This document shows, piece after piece, positions 42,194-50,320 of a stretch of DNA of 64,000 nucleotides. Origin of the DNA: Planctomycetota bacterium (GTDB lineage: Bacteria > Planctomycetota > UBA1135). Position 1 is the stretch's first letter, and each line of letters begins with the position of its first letter. Made by a program: the position numbers and the translations under genes. The notes beneath the pieces are model-generated. The model was not told the origin of the DNA, did no database searches, and worked only from the letters and a program-made list of their open reading frames with translations. The DNA is taken from the NCBI GenBank assembly GCA_008501825.1, contig QQUA01000006.1, positions 310,001 through 374,000 on the forward strand, given 5' to 3'.

Positions 42194-43524
42194 CGGGAAA
42201 TCTCCAGGGCTTCCCCTAAGGCATTGGCGGCGAATTCCAAATCCGCTTCCGTCATGGCGGTGCTCAAAAATCCGACTTCATATGCGGAAGGTGCGAACAT
42301 CACTCCCCGCTCGCAAAGGGCGTGGAAGAATTGGGCGTATCGCTGAGCTCCTTCCGCCGGGATTTCGTGGAAAGCCTTGGGTGCGTTTTCGGTTTCAAAG
42401 CACAACCAGAACAAGCTTCCTTCTCGGACCAAAGTCAACGGGCGACCGGCATCCTTTTCCCGCTTCAACAAAGGCTCCAAGAGGGATTGCCAGTGGCTAC
42501 CGAGGTGTTCCAGTTGTTGCCAACCGTTGCGACCGGTTTCCACGTCCGTGGCTTGCATCGCCTGCAAAGTGGCCAAGCCGGCGCTCATGGCTACCGGGTT
42601 TCCGCTTAGAGTTCCGGCTTGGTAAACTGAACCGGTCGGAGCAACTTGTTCCATCAGGTCCCGGCGGCCGCCATAAGCGCCTACCGGCAGGCCTCCCCCG
42701 ATGACCTTGCCGTAGGTCACCAAATCAGCTTCGATGTTTTCCCGTTGGCAGAATCCGCCTTCCGACAAGCGGAAGCCAGTGATGACTTCGTCGACGATGA
42801 GAAGGCAACCCGCCTGCCGGCAAAGTTCGGTCAAGCATTGCCACCAAGAGCGAGCTTGTGGGAGCAAGCCGCAATTGGCAGGAATGCCTTCCACGAAAAC
42901 GGCGGCGGTTCGTTCGCCGTTTGCTTGAAACCAAGTCTTCAAGGAGGTTTCGTCGGCCAGGGGCAGGACGCCGGTAAGTCCAGCGACGGCCTCGGGAACG
43001 CCGGCGGAAGAGGAAGTTCCAAAAGTGGCCAAGCCTGAACCGGCTTTCACCAGGAAGGAATCTCCATGGCCGTGATAACACCCGTCAAATTTGAGGAATG
43101 CATCTCGGCCGGTGGCAGCCCTGGCTAAGCGAAGAGCGCTCATGGTGGCTTCGGTACCGCTGCTGACGAAACGAACCATGTCGGCAACCGGGGAAAGCCG
43201 GGTTACCGCCTCCGCCAACTGCAGTTCGACTTCACAAGAAGCGCCGAAGGAAGTCCCAAGGGCGGCGCTTTGCTGAACCGCTTGCACTACCTCGGGGTGG
43301 GCGTGTCCGAGGATCAACGGTCCCCAGGAATTCATGAAGTCTAGATAGCGCCGGCCTTCTTGATCTTGAAGATAAGCTCCCTCGCCTTGGCTCATGAAAC
43401 GAGGGGTGCCGCCGACGCTTCCAAAAGCCCGCACCGGCGAATTCACGCCACCGGGCATGACCTGCACGGCCCGTTGCCAAAGGCTTTGATGATCGGTAGC
43501 GGAAGGATTCATGACCGTATTCAT
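42190..43524 (-). CDS. hemL: Glutamate-1-semialdehyde 2,1-aminomutase
   Basis: A 444-residue PLP enzyme turning glutamate-1-semialdehyde into 5-aminolevulinate. The N-terminal VMPGGVNSPVRAF, LIVDEVITGFRLSEGG and the PLP lysine in ADLVTYGKVIGGGLPVGAYGG near residue 273 are diagnostic against ordinary aminotransferases. The frame remains open far upstream inside hemB, but the ATG at 43524 overlaps the hemB stop (ATGA), as elsewhere in this operon; an ATG at 43512 is a second possibility. With HemA it defines the C5 route to heme. Confidence 0.96.
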   Translation of the reverse strand: MNTVMNPSATDHQSLWQRAVQVMPGGVNSPVRAFGSVGGTPRFMSQGEGAYLQDQEGRRYLDFMNSWGPLILGHAHPEVVQAVQQSAALGTSFGASCEVELQLAEAVTRLSPVADMVRFVSSGTEATMSALRLARAATGRDAFLKFDGCYHGHGDSFLVKAGSGLATFGTSSSAGVPEAVAGLTGVLPLADETSLKTWFQANGERTAAVFVEGIPANCGLLPQARSWWQCLTELCRQAGCLLIVDEVITGFRLSEGGFCQRENIEADLVTYGKVIGGGLPVGAYGGRRDLMEQVAPTGSVYQAGTLSGNPVAMSAGLATLQAMQATDVETGRNGWQQLEHLGSHWQSLLEPLLKREKDAGRPLTLVREGSLFWLCFETENAPKAFHEIPAEGAQRYAQFFHALCERGVMFAPSAYEVGFLSTAMTEADLEFAANALGEALEISR

Positions 43525-44555
43525 TGCGGCAACCATTGCTTGTGGGCGGCTTCGGAAGCGTGGTAAGTAATGATCAAGTCGGCACCGGCGCGATGAATGG
43601 CGCCCAGCGTTTCCAAAGTCATGGCTTGTTCGTCGGCCAAGCCTTGTGCAGCGGCCATTTTGACCAGGGCGTACTCGCCGCTGACGTTGTAAGCCACGAC
43701 CGGAACCGAGCTCTGGTCCGCGAAATCGGAGATGACGTCCAGATAAGCCAGAGCAGGCTTGACCATTACCATGTCCGCCCCTTCTTCCAAGTCCAAGGCC
43801 AACTCCCGGCTTGCCTCTCGGCGATTGCGCCAATCCATTTGGTACGTTTTGCGATCGCCGAAAGAGGGAGCGGAATCGGCTGCTTCTCGGAACGGGCCGT
43901 AGAACGCACTGGCGTATTTGGCGGTGTAAGCCAGAATGCCGGTTTGGGATTGTCCTTTTCGATCCAAGTGGGTTCGGATCTTGCCGATGCGTCCGTCCAT
44001 CATGTCGCTTGGACAAACAAAGTCCGCACCGGCTTCGGCGTGAACGACCGCCATTTCCGCCAAAGCGGCAACGGAAATGTCGTTCAAGATTTCTTCTCCT
44101 TCGAGAAAACCACAATGGCCGTGATCGGTGTAGGGACAAAGGCAAACGTCGGTCATCACGCTTAGCTCGTCACCGAATTCGGCCTTGAGAGCTCGAACCG
44201 CTTGCGGGATCGGGCCGTCAGGATCTTGACTTGAAGTACCGGACGCGTCCTTTTCCTGAGGCAAACCGAACAACATGACGGCGCGGACTCCGACTTTTCG
44301 ATCCGCTTCCACCGCGGGCAACAGGCGGTCTACCGAATACCGTTGGATTCCGGGAAGGCTGGTGATCTCTTGCGCCTGTCCGGTTCCCGGAAGGACGAAG
44401 TGGCCTTGGACCAGTTGATGCAAATGCAGTTGGCTTTCCGCCACCATGGCCCGCAAATTGGCGTTGCGACGCAATCTCCTGGGGCGATGGGGCATGTCCG
44501 AGGAAAGGGCGATCTTGCTTTCCCGGGGCCTCTGCGTATCAAGGATGCTGTTCAT
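43521..44555 (-). CDS. hemB: Porphobilinogen synthase (delta-aminolevulinate dehydratase)
   Basis: A 344-residue enzyme condensing two 5-aminolevulinate molecules to porphobilinogen. It shows the metal site MTDVCLCPYTDHGHCG (cysteines of the zinc type), the lysine-bearing AYTAKYASAFYGPFR and the Schiff-base lysine in MVMVKPALAYLDVI near residue 264. The ATG at 44555 overlaps the hemD stop (ATGA); an earlier start would place 24 odd residues inside hemD. The zinc-type Cys motif differs from the magnesium-type DALDHGHDG enzymes. Confidence 0.97.
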   Translation of the reverse strand: MNSILDTQRPRESKIALSSDMPHRPRRLRRNANLRAMVAESQLHLHQLVQGHFVLPGTGQAQEITSLPGIQRYSVDRLLPAVEADRKVGVRAVMLFGLPQEKDASGTSSQDPDGPIPQAVRALKAEFGDELSVMTDVCLCPYTDHGHCGFLEGEEILNDISVAALAEMAVVHAEAGADFVCPSDMMDGRIGKIRTHLDRKGQSQTGILAYTAKYASAFYGPFREAADSAPSFGDRKTYQMDWRNRREASRELALDLEEGADMVMVKPALAYLDVISDFADQSSVPVVAYNVSGEYALVKMAAAQGLADEQAMTLETLGAIHRAGADLIITYHASEAAHKQWLPQ

Positions 44556-45292
44556 GAGCTTGCCCTGGTGTGGGTTCGCAACCAATGCAGAAGAGATTGC
44601 GGTTGTCGGGTCGTCAAGGTAGTCCAAACCGGAAAGCCGGCGCTATGAGCCGCTTCGGCGGTACTCGGGCCAAAGGCAATGACCGGATGCCGCTCCGGAC
44701 GCTGTACGCGGAGCCCTAAGGAATGAACTCCAGAAGGAGAAAACAGCAGCAGGACTTCTTGTTCCGGCGGAGCCGGTCCATCGAGGGGATAGCTTTCGTA
44801 GAGTTCCAGCCAACTTACTTCAAAGCCGGCTTCCTGCAGTTTGTGCAAACCTTCCTTTCGCCCCCCTTTTGCCGCCGGCCAGAGCAAGCTAGGCTTGGAC
44901 GCCTGGCCGGTTGGACCGGAGCATTCGCTTAGAAAAGCTTCCGCTAGGGCAAGCGAGTGGCCCGAAGCCAATTGCAATTGAACTTGGCAGCCGTGTTGCT
45001 CCAAGGCTGCAGCCGTGGCCGGTCCAATGGCGGCGAAGCGCCAGCTCGAAGGCCACGAATTGGGGGGGATGTTTTCCGCCCAGTAGCGGACTGCTCCAGC
45101 GCTGCTGAAGAACAGCCATTTAAAACGATTCAAGTTTCCGAGTTGAGCAAGAGCCTTTGGTCCCGTTTCCAATGCTCGGGTCTGAATGAGCGGCAAGGCT
45201 TCCGCTTGCCAGCCAGCTTCCATAGCTGCTTGTCGATAGGGAGATGCCGCTTTGGCTTCCCGGCCGATCCAAATCTTTTCCGGAGTCGTCAT
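44552..45292 (-). CDS. hemD: Uroporphyrinogen-III synthase
   Basis: A 246-residue enzyme closing hydroxymethylbilane to uroporphyrinogen III with inversion of ring D. The family diverges strongly, but FFSSAGAVRYWAEN, AAIGPATAAALEQHG, LLWPAAKGGRKEGLHKLQEAGFEV, LYESYPL and LLFSPSGVHSL are in the right order for the two-domain fold. It overlaps both hemC (ATGA) and hemB (ATGA), and its position between them supports the call as much as its sequence. Confidence 0.93.
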   Translation of the reverse strand: MTTPEKIWIGREAKAASPYRQAAMEAGWQAEALPLIQTRALETGPKALAQLGNLNRFKWLFFSSAGAVRYWAENIPPNSWPSSWRFAAIGPATAAALEQHGCQVQLQLASGHSLALAEAFLSECSGPTGQASKPSLLWPAAKGGRKEGLHKLQEAGFEVSWLELYESYPLDGPAPPEQEVLLLFSPSGVHSLGLRVQRPERHPVIAFGPSTAEAAHSAGFPVWTTLTTRQPQSLLHWLRTHTRASS

Positions 45293-46230
45293 CCTGCTTT
45301 TTCCGGATTCCGCAATTGTTGGAAGGCGGCATCAACCAAGGCTTCCGCCTTCAGGTTCTGGACGTGGGCACGGCGCAGAGGTCGGGCCGGCTCTTCGGCC
45401 ATGGAACCCAGGCTGGCCCACAGGTGCATATGGCCGTCGACCCGCTCGGCATAAGCTCCTAAGGGCAAGCTGCAGCCGCCACCGAGGCGTTGCAACAAAG
45501 CCCGCTCCAAATCAACTTGCTCGGCAACTTCAGGCAAGTGAATCGCCGACAAGGCTTGGCTCAATTCCCGGTCTTGGGAGCGGCATTCCACTGCCAAGGC
45601 TCCTTGACCGGGAGCGCCGGGCCACTCTTGCAAAGGCAAAGGGTGGCACTCCCACGCACTCAAATCCAAACCCAGGCGTTGGACGCCGGCGGCGGCCAAC
45701 AAAATGGCGTCGTAATCGCCTCGGGCCAGTTTTTGCAACCGAGTCGGAACGTTGCCCCGAATCGGGGCGGCTTCTACATCCGGTCGAGCATCCAACAACA
45801 GGGCTTTGCGCCTGGCGGCCGAAGTGCCGATCCGGCTATTCGGTTTTACCGGCAAGGAAGGGGCCCCGGGGGCGAAAGCCTGAGGGTGAATCAACAAGAA
45901 ATCTCGAGGATCGGCGCGTTGAGGAACTGCCGCCCGTTGCAGACCCGGAATGGACTGGGCCGGTAAATCCTTCAGAGAATGGACCGCCAAATCGGCTTCG
46001 CCTTGGAGGAGCGCTTGCTGGACCTCGGAAGTGAACAAGCCGATGGATCCGGGATCTCCAAGAGCTAAATCCTGCCGCCGGTCGCCTTGGGTGCTGATGA
46101 CCACCAATTCGGTGGTCAAGCCGGCGATTTGATCCAATCGCTCGGCGACAAAGCGAGCTTGCCACAAGGCTAGATCGCTGCCTCGAGTGGCGATGCGCAA
46201 CCGCTGAGGATTAGCTGGTGACGAGGCCAC
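45289..46230 (-). CDS. hemC: Hydroxymethylbilane synthase (porphobilinogen deaminase)
   Basis: A 313-residue enzyme joining four porphobilinogens. RIATRGSDLALWQARFV, TQGDRRQDLALG, GLFTSEVQQALLQGEADLAVHSLKDLP, IGTSAARRKALLL and the cofactor cysteine in LGGGCSLPLGAYA near residue 250 are all present. It starts 20 bases inside the hemA end and its stop overlaps the hemD start, so the three are translationally coupled. Confidence 0.96.
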   Translation of the reverse strand: MASSPANPQRLRIATRGSDLALWQARFVAERLDQIAGLTTELVVISTQGDRRQDLALGDPGSIGLFTSEVQQALLQGEADLAVHSLKDLPAQSIPGLQRAAVPQRADPRDFLLIHPQAFAPGAPSLPVKPNSRIGTSAARRKALLLDARPDVEAAPIRGNVPTRLQKLARGDYDAILLAAAGVQRLGLDLSAWECHPLPLQEWPGAPGQGALAVECRSQDRELSQALSAIHLPEVAEQVDLERALLQRLGGGCSLPLGAYAERVDGHMHLWASLGSMAEEPARPLRRAHVQNLKAEALVDAAFQQLRNPEKAG

Positions 46231-47503
46231 GTTTCTGAGGGGAGGTTGAATTCGGTTGGACCGCTTGGCTGACTCGGCCGCAGTGGCAGGCGTGGGCCAT
46301 GCGCTTAAGGTCGGACAAGGGGATCTGCACGGTTTGAGCGGTTAAGCGCTCGGTGTATGCACGGATCCTCTTTTGGTCTTCGGCCGACAAATGAGCCAAG
46401 GGGCCGCTTAGCCAGCGATCCATTTCGCGACTGGCTCGGTCGCTCATCTGTTGGCGAATGGCGGCGGCTACCGGCCCCATTTCCCGGCTGCGCATCCGAT
46501 GGCGGAAAGTCTCCAAGGCCTGCCGCAATTGAGGGCGAGCTTGCCGGCGCAACAACTCGGCTTCCCGGCGAGCCCCTTCAGCCCTTCGACCCAATTCCAA
46601 GACGCCGATGCGTTCAAATCCGGCAAGCTTTTGAATCTCGGGATCAATGTCCGCCGGCATGCCGAGGTCCAGCAAAAGACGCTTTCTCGGTTTCACCGGC
46701 ATCGGCAGCAGCATTTCGGCTCGGAGAATCGGGTCCTCTGCACCGGTGGCAGCGATCAGAACGTCAAAATCCTCCGGTTGCTCCTGGAACTCGGCCAGGG
46801 TTTGGGCGCTTGCGGAGAATTGGGCGGCCAGGTTTTGCGCTCCGGCCAAGCTGCGATTGACGAAGTGCAAACGGCATCGTTTCCAGCCGTGCAATCGGGC
46901 GGCCGTCTTGCGAATCATTTCGCCGGCGCCGACCAGCACAACCTGGAGTTGATCCATGCCCTGGCAGTGATGGCGCATCGCCTCGGCGGCAACTTCGGCC
47001 ACCGAAGTGGGGCGGCAACCAAAATCAATGGTGGATCGAATCTTTCGGGAAACTTTGAGGGCTTCGTCTCCGAGCAGACCCAGCCACGGGCCGCAAAGGC
47101 CGAGGCGACGTCCTTCCACCAGAGACCGGCGAAATTGCCCGGCAATTTGGGCGTCGCCGAACACCAGAGAATCCAAACCGCAAACGACTTGAAACAGGTG
47201 CTTGACGGCAGCGTCTCCGCTGAGAGCGAAGAAGGCGGCGGCCGAATCCTTCTGGCGTTGCAGTGAATCCGGAAGGAAAAACTGCACCAAGGTTTGAAGA
47301 ACTTCGTCCGCCGGTCTTGGCAAAGTGCTTCGATAGTAGAACTCCACCCGGTTGCAGGTCGGGAGATATATAAGTTCTTCCACCTGTAACTGTTGGCGTA
47401 AGGCGAGAAGCCAATCGCCCTGGGAAGAATCCCGGCTGAAGCGGGCAATTTCTTCCGCTTCGCCGCGGTGGTAGCTGATTCCGAGGACGCCGAACCTTTC
47501 CAT
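46211..47503 (-). CDS. hemA: Glutamyl-tRNA reductase
   Basis: A 430-residue enzyme reducing glutamyl-tRNA to glutamate-1-semialdehyde, the committed step of C5 heme synthesis. LGISYHRGEAEEIARF, the catalytic Cys near residue 50 in YLPTCNRVEFYY, GLDSLVFGDAQIAGQ, VVLVGAGEMIRKTAARL and the C-terminal dimerisation helices are visible. The ATG at 47503 begins where the family begins (MERFGVLGIS); the frame is open 12 codons further. It heads the operon, with an 86-base gap to the upstream HIT gene holding an inverted repeat and 11-bp direct repeats, the likely control point. Confidence 0.95.
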   Translation of the reverse strand: MERFGVLGISYHRGEAEEIARFSRDSSQGDWLLALRQQLQVEELIYLPTCNRVEFYYRSTLPRPADEVLQTLVQFFLPDSLQRQKDSAAAFFALSGDAAVKHLFQVVCGLDSLVFGDAQIAGQFRRSLVEGRRLGLCGPWLGLLGDEALKVSRKIRSTIDFGCRPTSVAEVAAEAMRHHCQGMDQLQVVLVGAGEMIRKTAARLHGWKRCRLHFVNRSLAGAQNLAAQFSASAQTLAEFQEQPEDFDVLIAATGAEDPILRAEMLLPMPVKPRKRLLLDLGMPADIDPEIQKLAGFERIGVLELGRRAEGARREAELLRRQARPQLRQALETFRHRMRSREMGPVAAAIRQQMSDRASREMDRWLSGPLAHLSAEDQKRIRAYTERLTAQTVQIPLSDLKRMAHACHCGRVSQAVQPNSTSPQKRGLVTS

Positions 47504-47550
47504 GGTCGCTTGACTGACCCTAGGAATAGCTGGCGTCAAGGTGGCTGGGT

Positions 47551-47585
47551 CATGGCCTTGTCAAGGCCATGTCACGGCTTTGTCA
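47551..47585. promoter_or_regulatory. Inverted repeat plus three 11-bp-spaced repeats upstream of hemA
   Basis: CATGGCCTTG and its exact reverse complement CAAGGCCATG are separated by one T (47551-47571). Overlapping them, CTTGTCA, CATGTCA and TTTGTCA begin at 47557, 47568 and 47579, exactly one helical turn (11 bp) apart. Read on the minus strand one repeat gives TTGACA, a perfect -35 hexamer, so the element may overlap the hem promoter. The 7-mer plus 4-base spacing resembles a PHO box, but reversed relative to hemA. Confidence 0.55.
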
Positions 47586-47589
47586 GGTT

Positions 47590-47934
<345 letters not shown>

Positions 47935-48165
47935 TCAAGCTTGCAGCAGGTCGCCGCGCCCGGCGGCTTCCATTAGTTGGCGCCATTCCTGTTCGCTTAG
48001 GGTTTCCCCCTCCTCGATGAGCAGGACCGGGAAACCGTCTTCAATGCGGTAGCGGCGGCGGGTTTCCGGGTCGGTGGAAACCAAGCTCTGGTCCATTTGC
48101 ACCAAGGGCTGCCGGCTTAGGGGGCACCGCAGGATGGCGAGGAACTCCGGATCGAGTTGGCTCAT
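47935..48165 (-). CDS. Trm112-like small protein (UPF0434)
   Basis: A 76-residue protein. LDPEFLAILRCPLSRQPL, RRRYRIEDGFPVLLIEEGETL is the standard Trm112/YcaR pattern, in which the Ile-Glu-Asp-Gly-hP-hL strand is diagnostic. Eukaryotic and archaeal Trm112 activates methyltransferases; in bacteria the role is open. Only one of the usual zinc cysteines (RCP) remains, as in many bacterial members. It is divergent from phoB with a 107-base intergenic region. Confidence 0.88.
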   Translation of the reverse strand: MSQLDPEFLAILRCPLSRQPLVQMDQSLVSTDPETRRRYRIEDGFPVLLIEEGETLSEQEWRQLMEAAGRGDLLQA

Positions 48166-48208
48166 GGTGAGGAGAGTATGGCAGAAACCCTGGACCGACC
48201 TGAAGGGG

Positions 48209-48230
48209 CCTCAAGATTTCTTCACAAAAC
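48209..48230 (+). promoter_or_regulatory. PHO-box-like element upstream of phoB
   Basis: CCTCAAG-ATTT-CTTCACA-AAAC has the 7+4 layout of PhoB sites. The second half, with its flank TTCTTCACAAAAC, is identical to the element upstream of the Na/Pi symporter; the first half is weaker (4 of 7). It would give phoB autoregulation. Confidence 0.6.
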
Positions 48231-48272
48231 CACCATCTTTGCATCTAAGGTGGAGGATAGGCTTGGAGCGAG

Positions 48273-48992
48273 ATGAAGGGTAAAAAGATCCTCATCGTAG
48301 AGGATGATCCGGATCTCCTGGAAATGCTGAGACTTACGTTTCACGCCCAGGGGTACCAAGTGATTCTGGCGGCGGACGGCGAAGACGGCTTGAAGCTCGC
48401 TAGAAGGCACGGTCCAGACATCATGATCCTGGATTTGATGTTGCCCGGGATCGATGGGCTGGAAGTATGCCGGCAAATCCGGGCCGATCCAGGCCTGCGT
48501 AGTGTCCCCATTCTGATGCTTACCGCCCGGTCGGAGGAAACCGACGTGGTGCTGGGTTTGGGCATGGGTGCGGACGACTACGTCACCAAGCCGGCCAGGC
48601 CCCGCGAATTGGTGGCCAGGGTGCACTCCCTTTTGCGCCGATCCCAGGGCAAGGAACCGACCGTGACCAATAAGGTCATCGCCCGCGGTGAATTGGTCAT
48701 CGATCCGATTCGGTTTGAAGTCCGGATGGGAGATGCCAGCGCGGTGCGGCTGACGCCGACCGAATTCCGCTTGTTGCAGACCTTGGCCGGAAGGCCCGGC
48801 CGAGTGTTCCGCCGCCAAGAATTGCTTGACCATGCGGTGGGGGCTGGCGTGGTGGTTACCGAAAGGACCATCGACACTCACATCAAAGCGGTTCGGCAGA
48901 AGCTGGGCGAATTCAGCCAAGTGATTGAAACCGTCCGCGGCGTCGGTTACTGCTTCCGGGACGGTGTTGAAGTCGTTCCGCTGGCGGAGTAA
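48273..48992 (+). CDS. phoB: Phosphate response regulator PhoB
   Basis: A 239-residue OmpR/PhoB-class regulator. The receiver domain (KILIVEDDPDLLEML, phospho-acceptor Asp54 in IMILDLMLPGIDGLE, MLTARSEETD, DDYVTKP) is followed by a winged-helix domain (LTPTEFRLLQTLAGRPGRVFRRQELLDHAVG, ERTIDTHIKAVRQKLGE, VRGVGYCF). Family membership alone does not separate PhoB from other OmpR-class regulators, but the genes that follow (kinase, pst, phoU) make PhoB the clear reading. It probably binds the CTTCACA-N4 repeats seen here and at three further sites. Confidence 0.93.
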   Translation: MKGKKILIVEDDPDLLEMLRLTFHAQGYQVILAADGEDGLKLARRHGPDIMILDLMLPGIDGLEVCRQIRADPGLRSVPILMLTARSEETDVVLGLGMGADDYVTKPARPRELVARVHSLLRRSQGKEPTVTNKVIARGELVIDPIRFEVRMGDASAVRLTPTEFRLLQTLAGRPGRVFRRQELLDHAVGAGVVVTERTIDTHIKAVRQKLGEFSQVIETVRGVGYCFRDGVEVVPLAE

Positions 48993-49043
48993 CCCGCTCG
49001 AATCTTTGCTCAGCCGGTCCTGGTGCCGCTAGGAATCAAGGCT

Positions 49044-50225
49044 ATGCTCCTCGCCACTCTTTCTTGGTGGAGCCTGCCAATTGCGGCGGCCGTGGGTGGT
49101 GGGGTTGTTTTCTATTTCTTTCACCGTTCCTACCGTCAAGGTCGCCGTCGCTGGTACAAGAAGATCTTGGAACTGGAAACTTTTCAGGAAGCGGTTCAGT
49201 ATTTGGAAGAAGGTGTTTTACTGCTTGGGCGGCGCAACCAAGTTCTCTATGCCAATCCGGCGGCGAAAACTTTGTTGGGTGCGGAAGATCAGGATTTAAG
49301 CCGCCAATATGCCACTCTGTCCAAATTTGCCGGCTCGCCGGCGTTAACGGCGGCGGTGGCCTACGGCAATCCGGAAGAAACCGTGCGCCGGGTCATTACC
49401 GAAGGCCCTACTGGAGCGGAGCATCGAGTGATTCAACTCACTCTGCTGCCAGCCAGGAAAAATCATCGAGTGCTATTGCTGCAAGACATGCTGGCGGTGG
49501 AAAAATTAGACCGAAAGCGCCGGGACTTCGTGGCCAATGCTTCTCATGAACTCCAGACGCCGATCTCGGTGATTATCGGCATGTTGGATTTGGCGGAAAC
49601 CGTTTCCGATGAGGATCGACCCAATTTGTTGGAGCGAGCTCGGCACAATGCCGAAGCCTTGGCTCAGTTGACGCGGGACTTGTTGACTTTGGCGAAAGCT
49701 CAAGATCCGGACTGGAAACCTTCTCCGGAAACCCTGCTTCTGAAGGAAGCCGTGGATCGGGTTATTGATACTTGCCGGCCGAAAGCGGAAGAAAAAGGCT
49801 TGGATTTATCGTTGCTCATGGTGCCGGAAGATTTGAAACTCATGGTCGACCCTTTGAGCTTTGAAACCGTCCTGGTCAATTTAGTCGTGAATGCAGTGAC
49901 TTATACCGAGGTCGGGCAGGTGGAAGTTCACATCCAGCAAGAAAACACTGGCGGGGTGGTGCTGGAAGTGAAGGACACCGGGCCTGGAATCGATCCCGAA
50001 ATTCAAGCCCGCATCTTTGAGCGATTTTTCCGTGGAGATCCGGCCCGGAGCCGGGCTTCCGGCGGGACCGGGCTTGGTTTGTCCATTGTGAGAAATCTTT
50101 TAGGTCGCATGGGAGGGCGCATTTCGGTCTTCAGTCGCCCTGGCTTCGGGACTCGTTTTCGGGTGGAATTGCCGGCCAATCCGGCCCGGCCTTTACCCGG
50201 TGCAGGTCAAACGGACTTCAGCTGA
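49044..50225 (+). CDS. phoR: Phosphate regulon sensor kinase PhoR
   Basis: A 393-residue membrane kinase. One or two N-terminal membrane helices (LSWWSLPIAAAVGGGVVFYFFH), a PAS-like domain (GVLLLGRRNQVLYANPAAKTLLG), HisKA with the phospho-accepting His in RDFVANASHELQTPISVI, and HATPase motifs (LVNLVVNAVTYT, VKDTGPGIDPEIQARIFERFFRGD, GTGLGLSIV). The small extracytoplasmic part and PAS domain match PhoR, which reads phosphate status through PstSCAB and PhoU rather than directly. The ATG at 49044 follows AGGAATCAAGG; a GTG at 49023 is in frame too. Confidence 0.92.
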   Translation: MLLATLSWWSLPIAAAVGGGVVFYFFHRSYRQGRRRWYKKILELETFQEAVQYLEEGVLLLGRRNQVLYANPAAKTLLGAEDQDLSRQYATLSKFAGSPALTAAVAYGNPEETVRRVITEGPTGAEHRVIQLTLLPARKNHRVLLLQDMLAVEKLDRKRRDFVANASHELQTPISVIIGMLDLAETVSDEDRPNLLERARHNAEALAQLTRDLLTLAKAQDPDWKPSPETLLLKEAVDRVIDTCRPKAEEKGLDLSLLMVPEDLKLMVDPLSFETVLVNLVVNAVTYTEVGQVEVHIQQENTGGVVLEVKDTGPGIDPEIQARIFERFFRGDPARSRASGGTGLGLSIVRNLLGRMGGRISVFSRPGFGTRFRVELPANPARPLPGAGQTDFS

Positions 50226-50226
50226 G

Positions 50227-50248
50227 CAACACAATTCCTTCACCTTTG
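50227..50248 (+). promoter_or_regulatory. PHO-box-like element upstream of pstS
   Basis: CAACACA-ATTC-CTTCACC-TTTG: two related 7-mers with 11-bp period, in the same orientation as at the other Pho sites. A possible -10 (GACAAT) follows at about 50253. It lies immediately after the phoR stop and 73 bases before the chosen pstS start. Confidence 0.65.
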
Positions 50249-50320
50249 CCTTGGACAATATCCACCTGAATCGGCAAAGCGCCGGTTCATTGAGAAGTGA
50301 AAACCTTCAGGTACATCAAC

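Noticed and set aside
42190..44145. 651-codon reading of hemL extending across hemB
   Set aside because: The extra 200 residues are Arg/Gly-rich antisense-like sequence overlapping hemB in another frame; the ATGA overlap at 43524 fits the operon.
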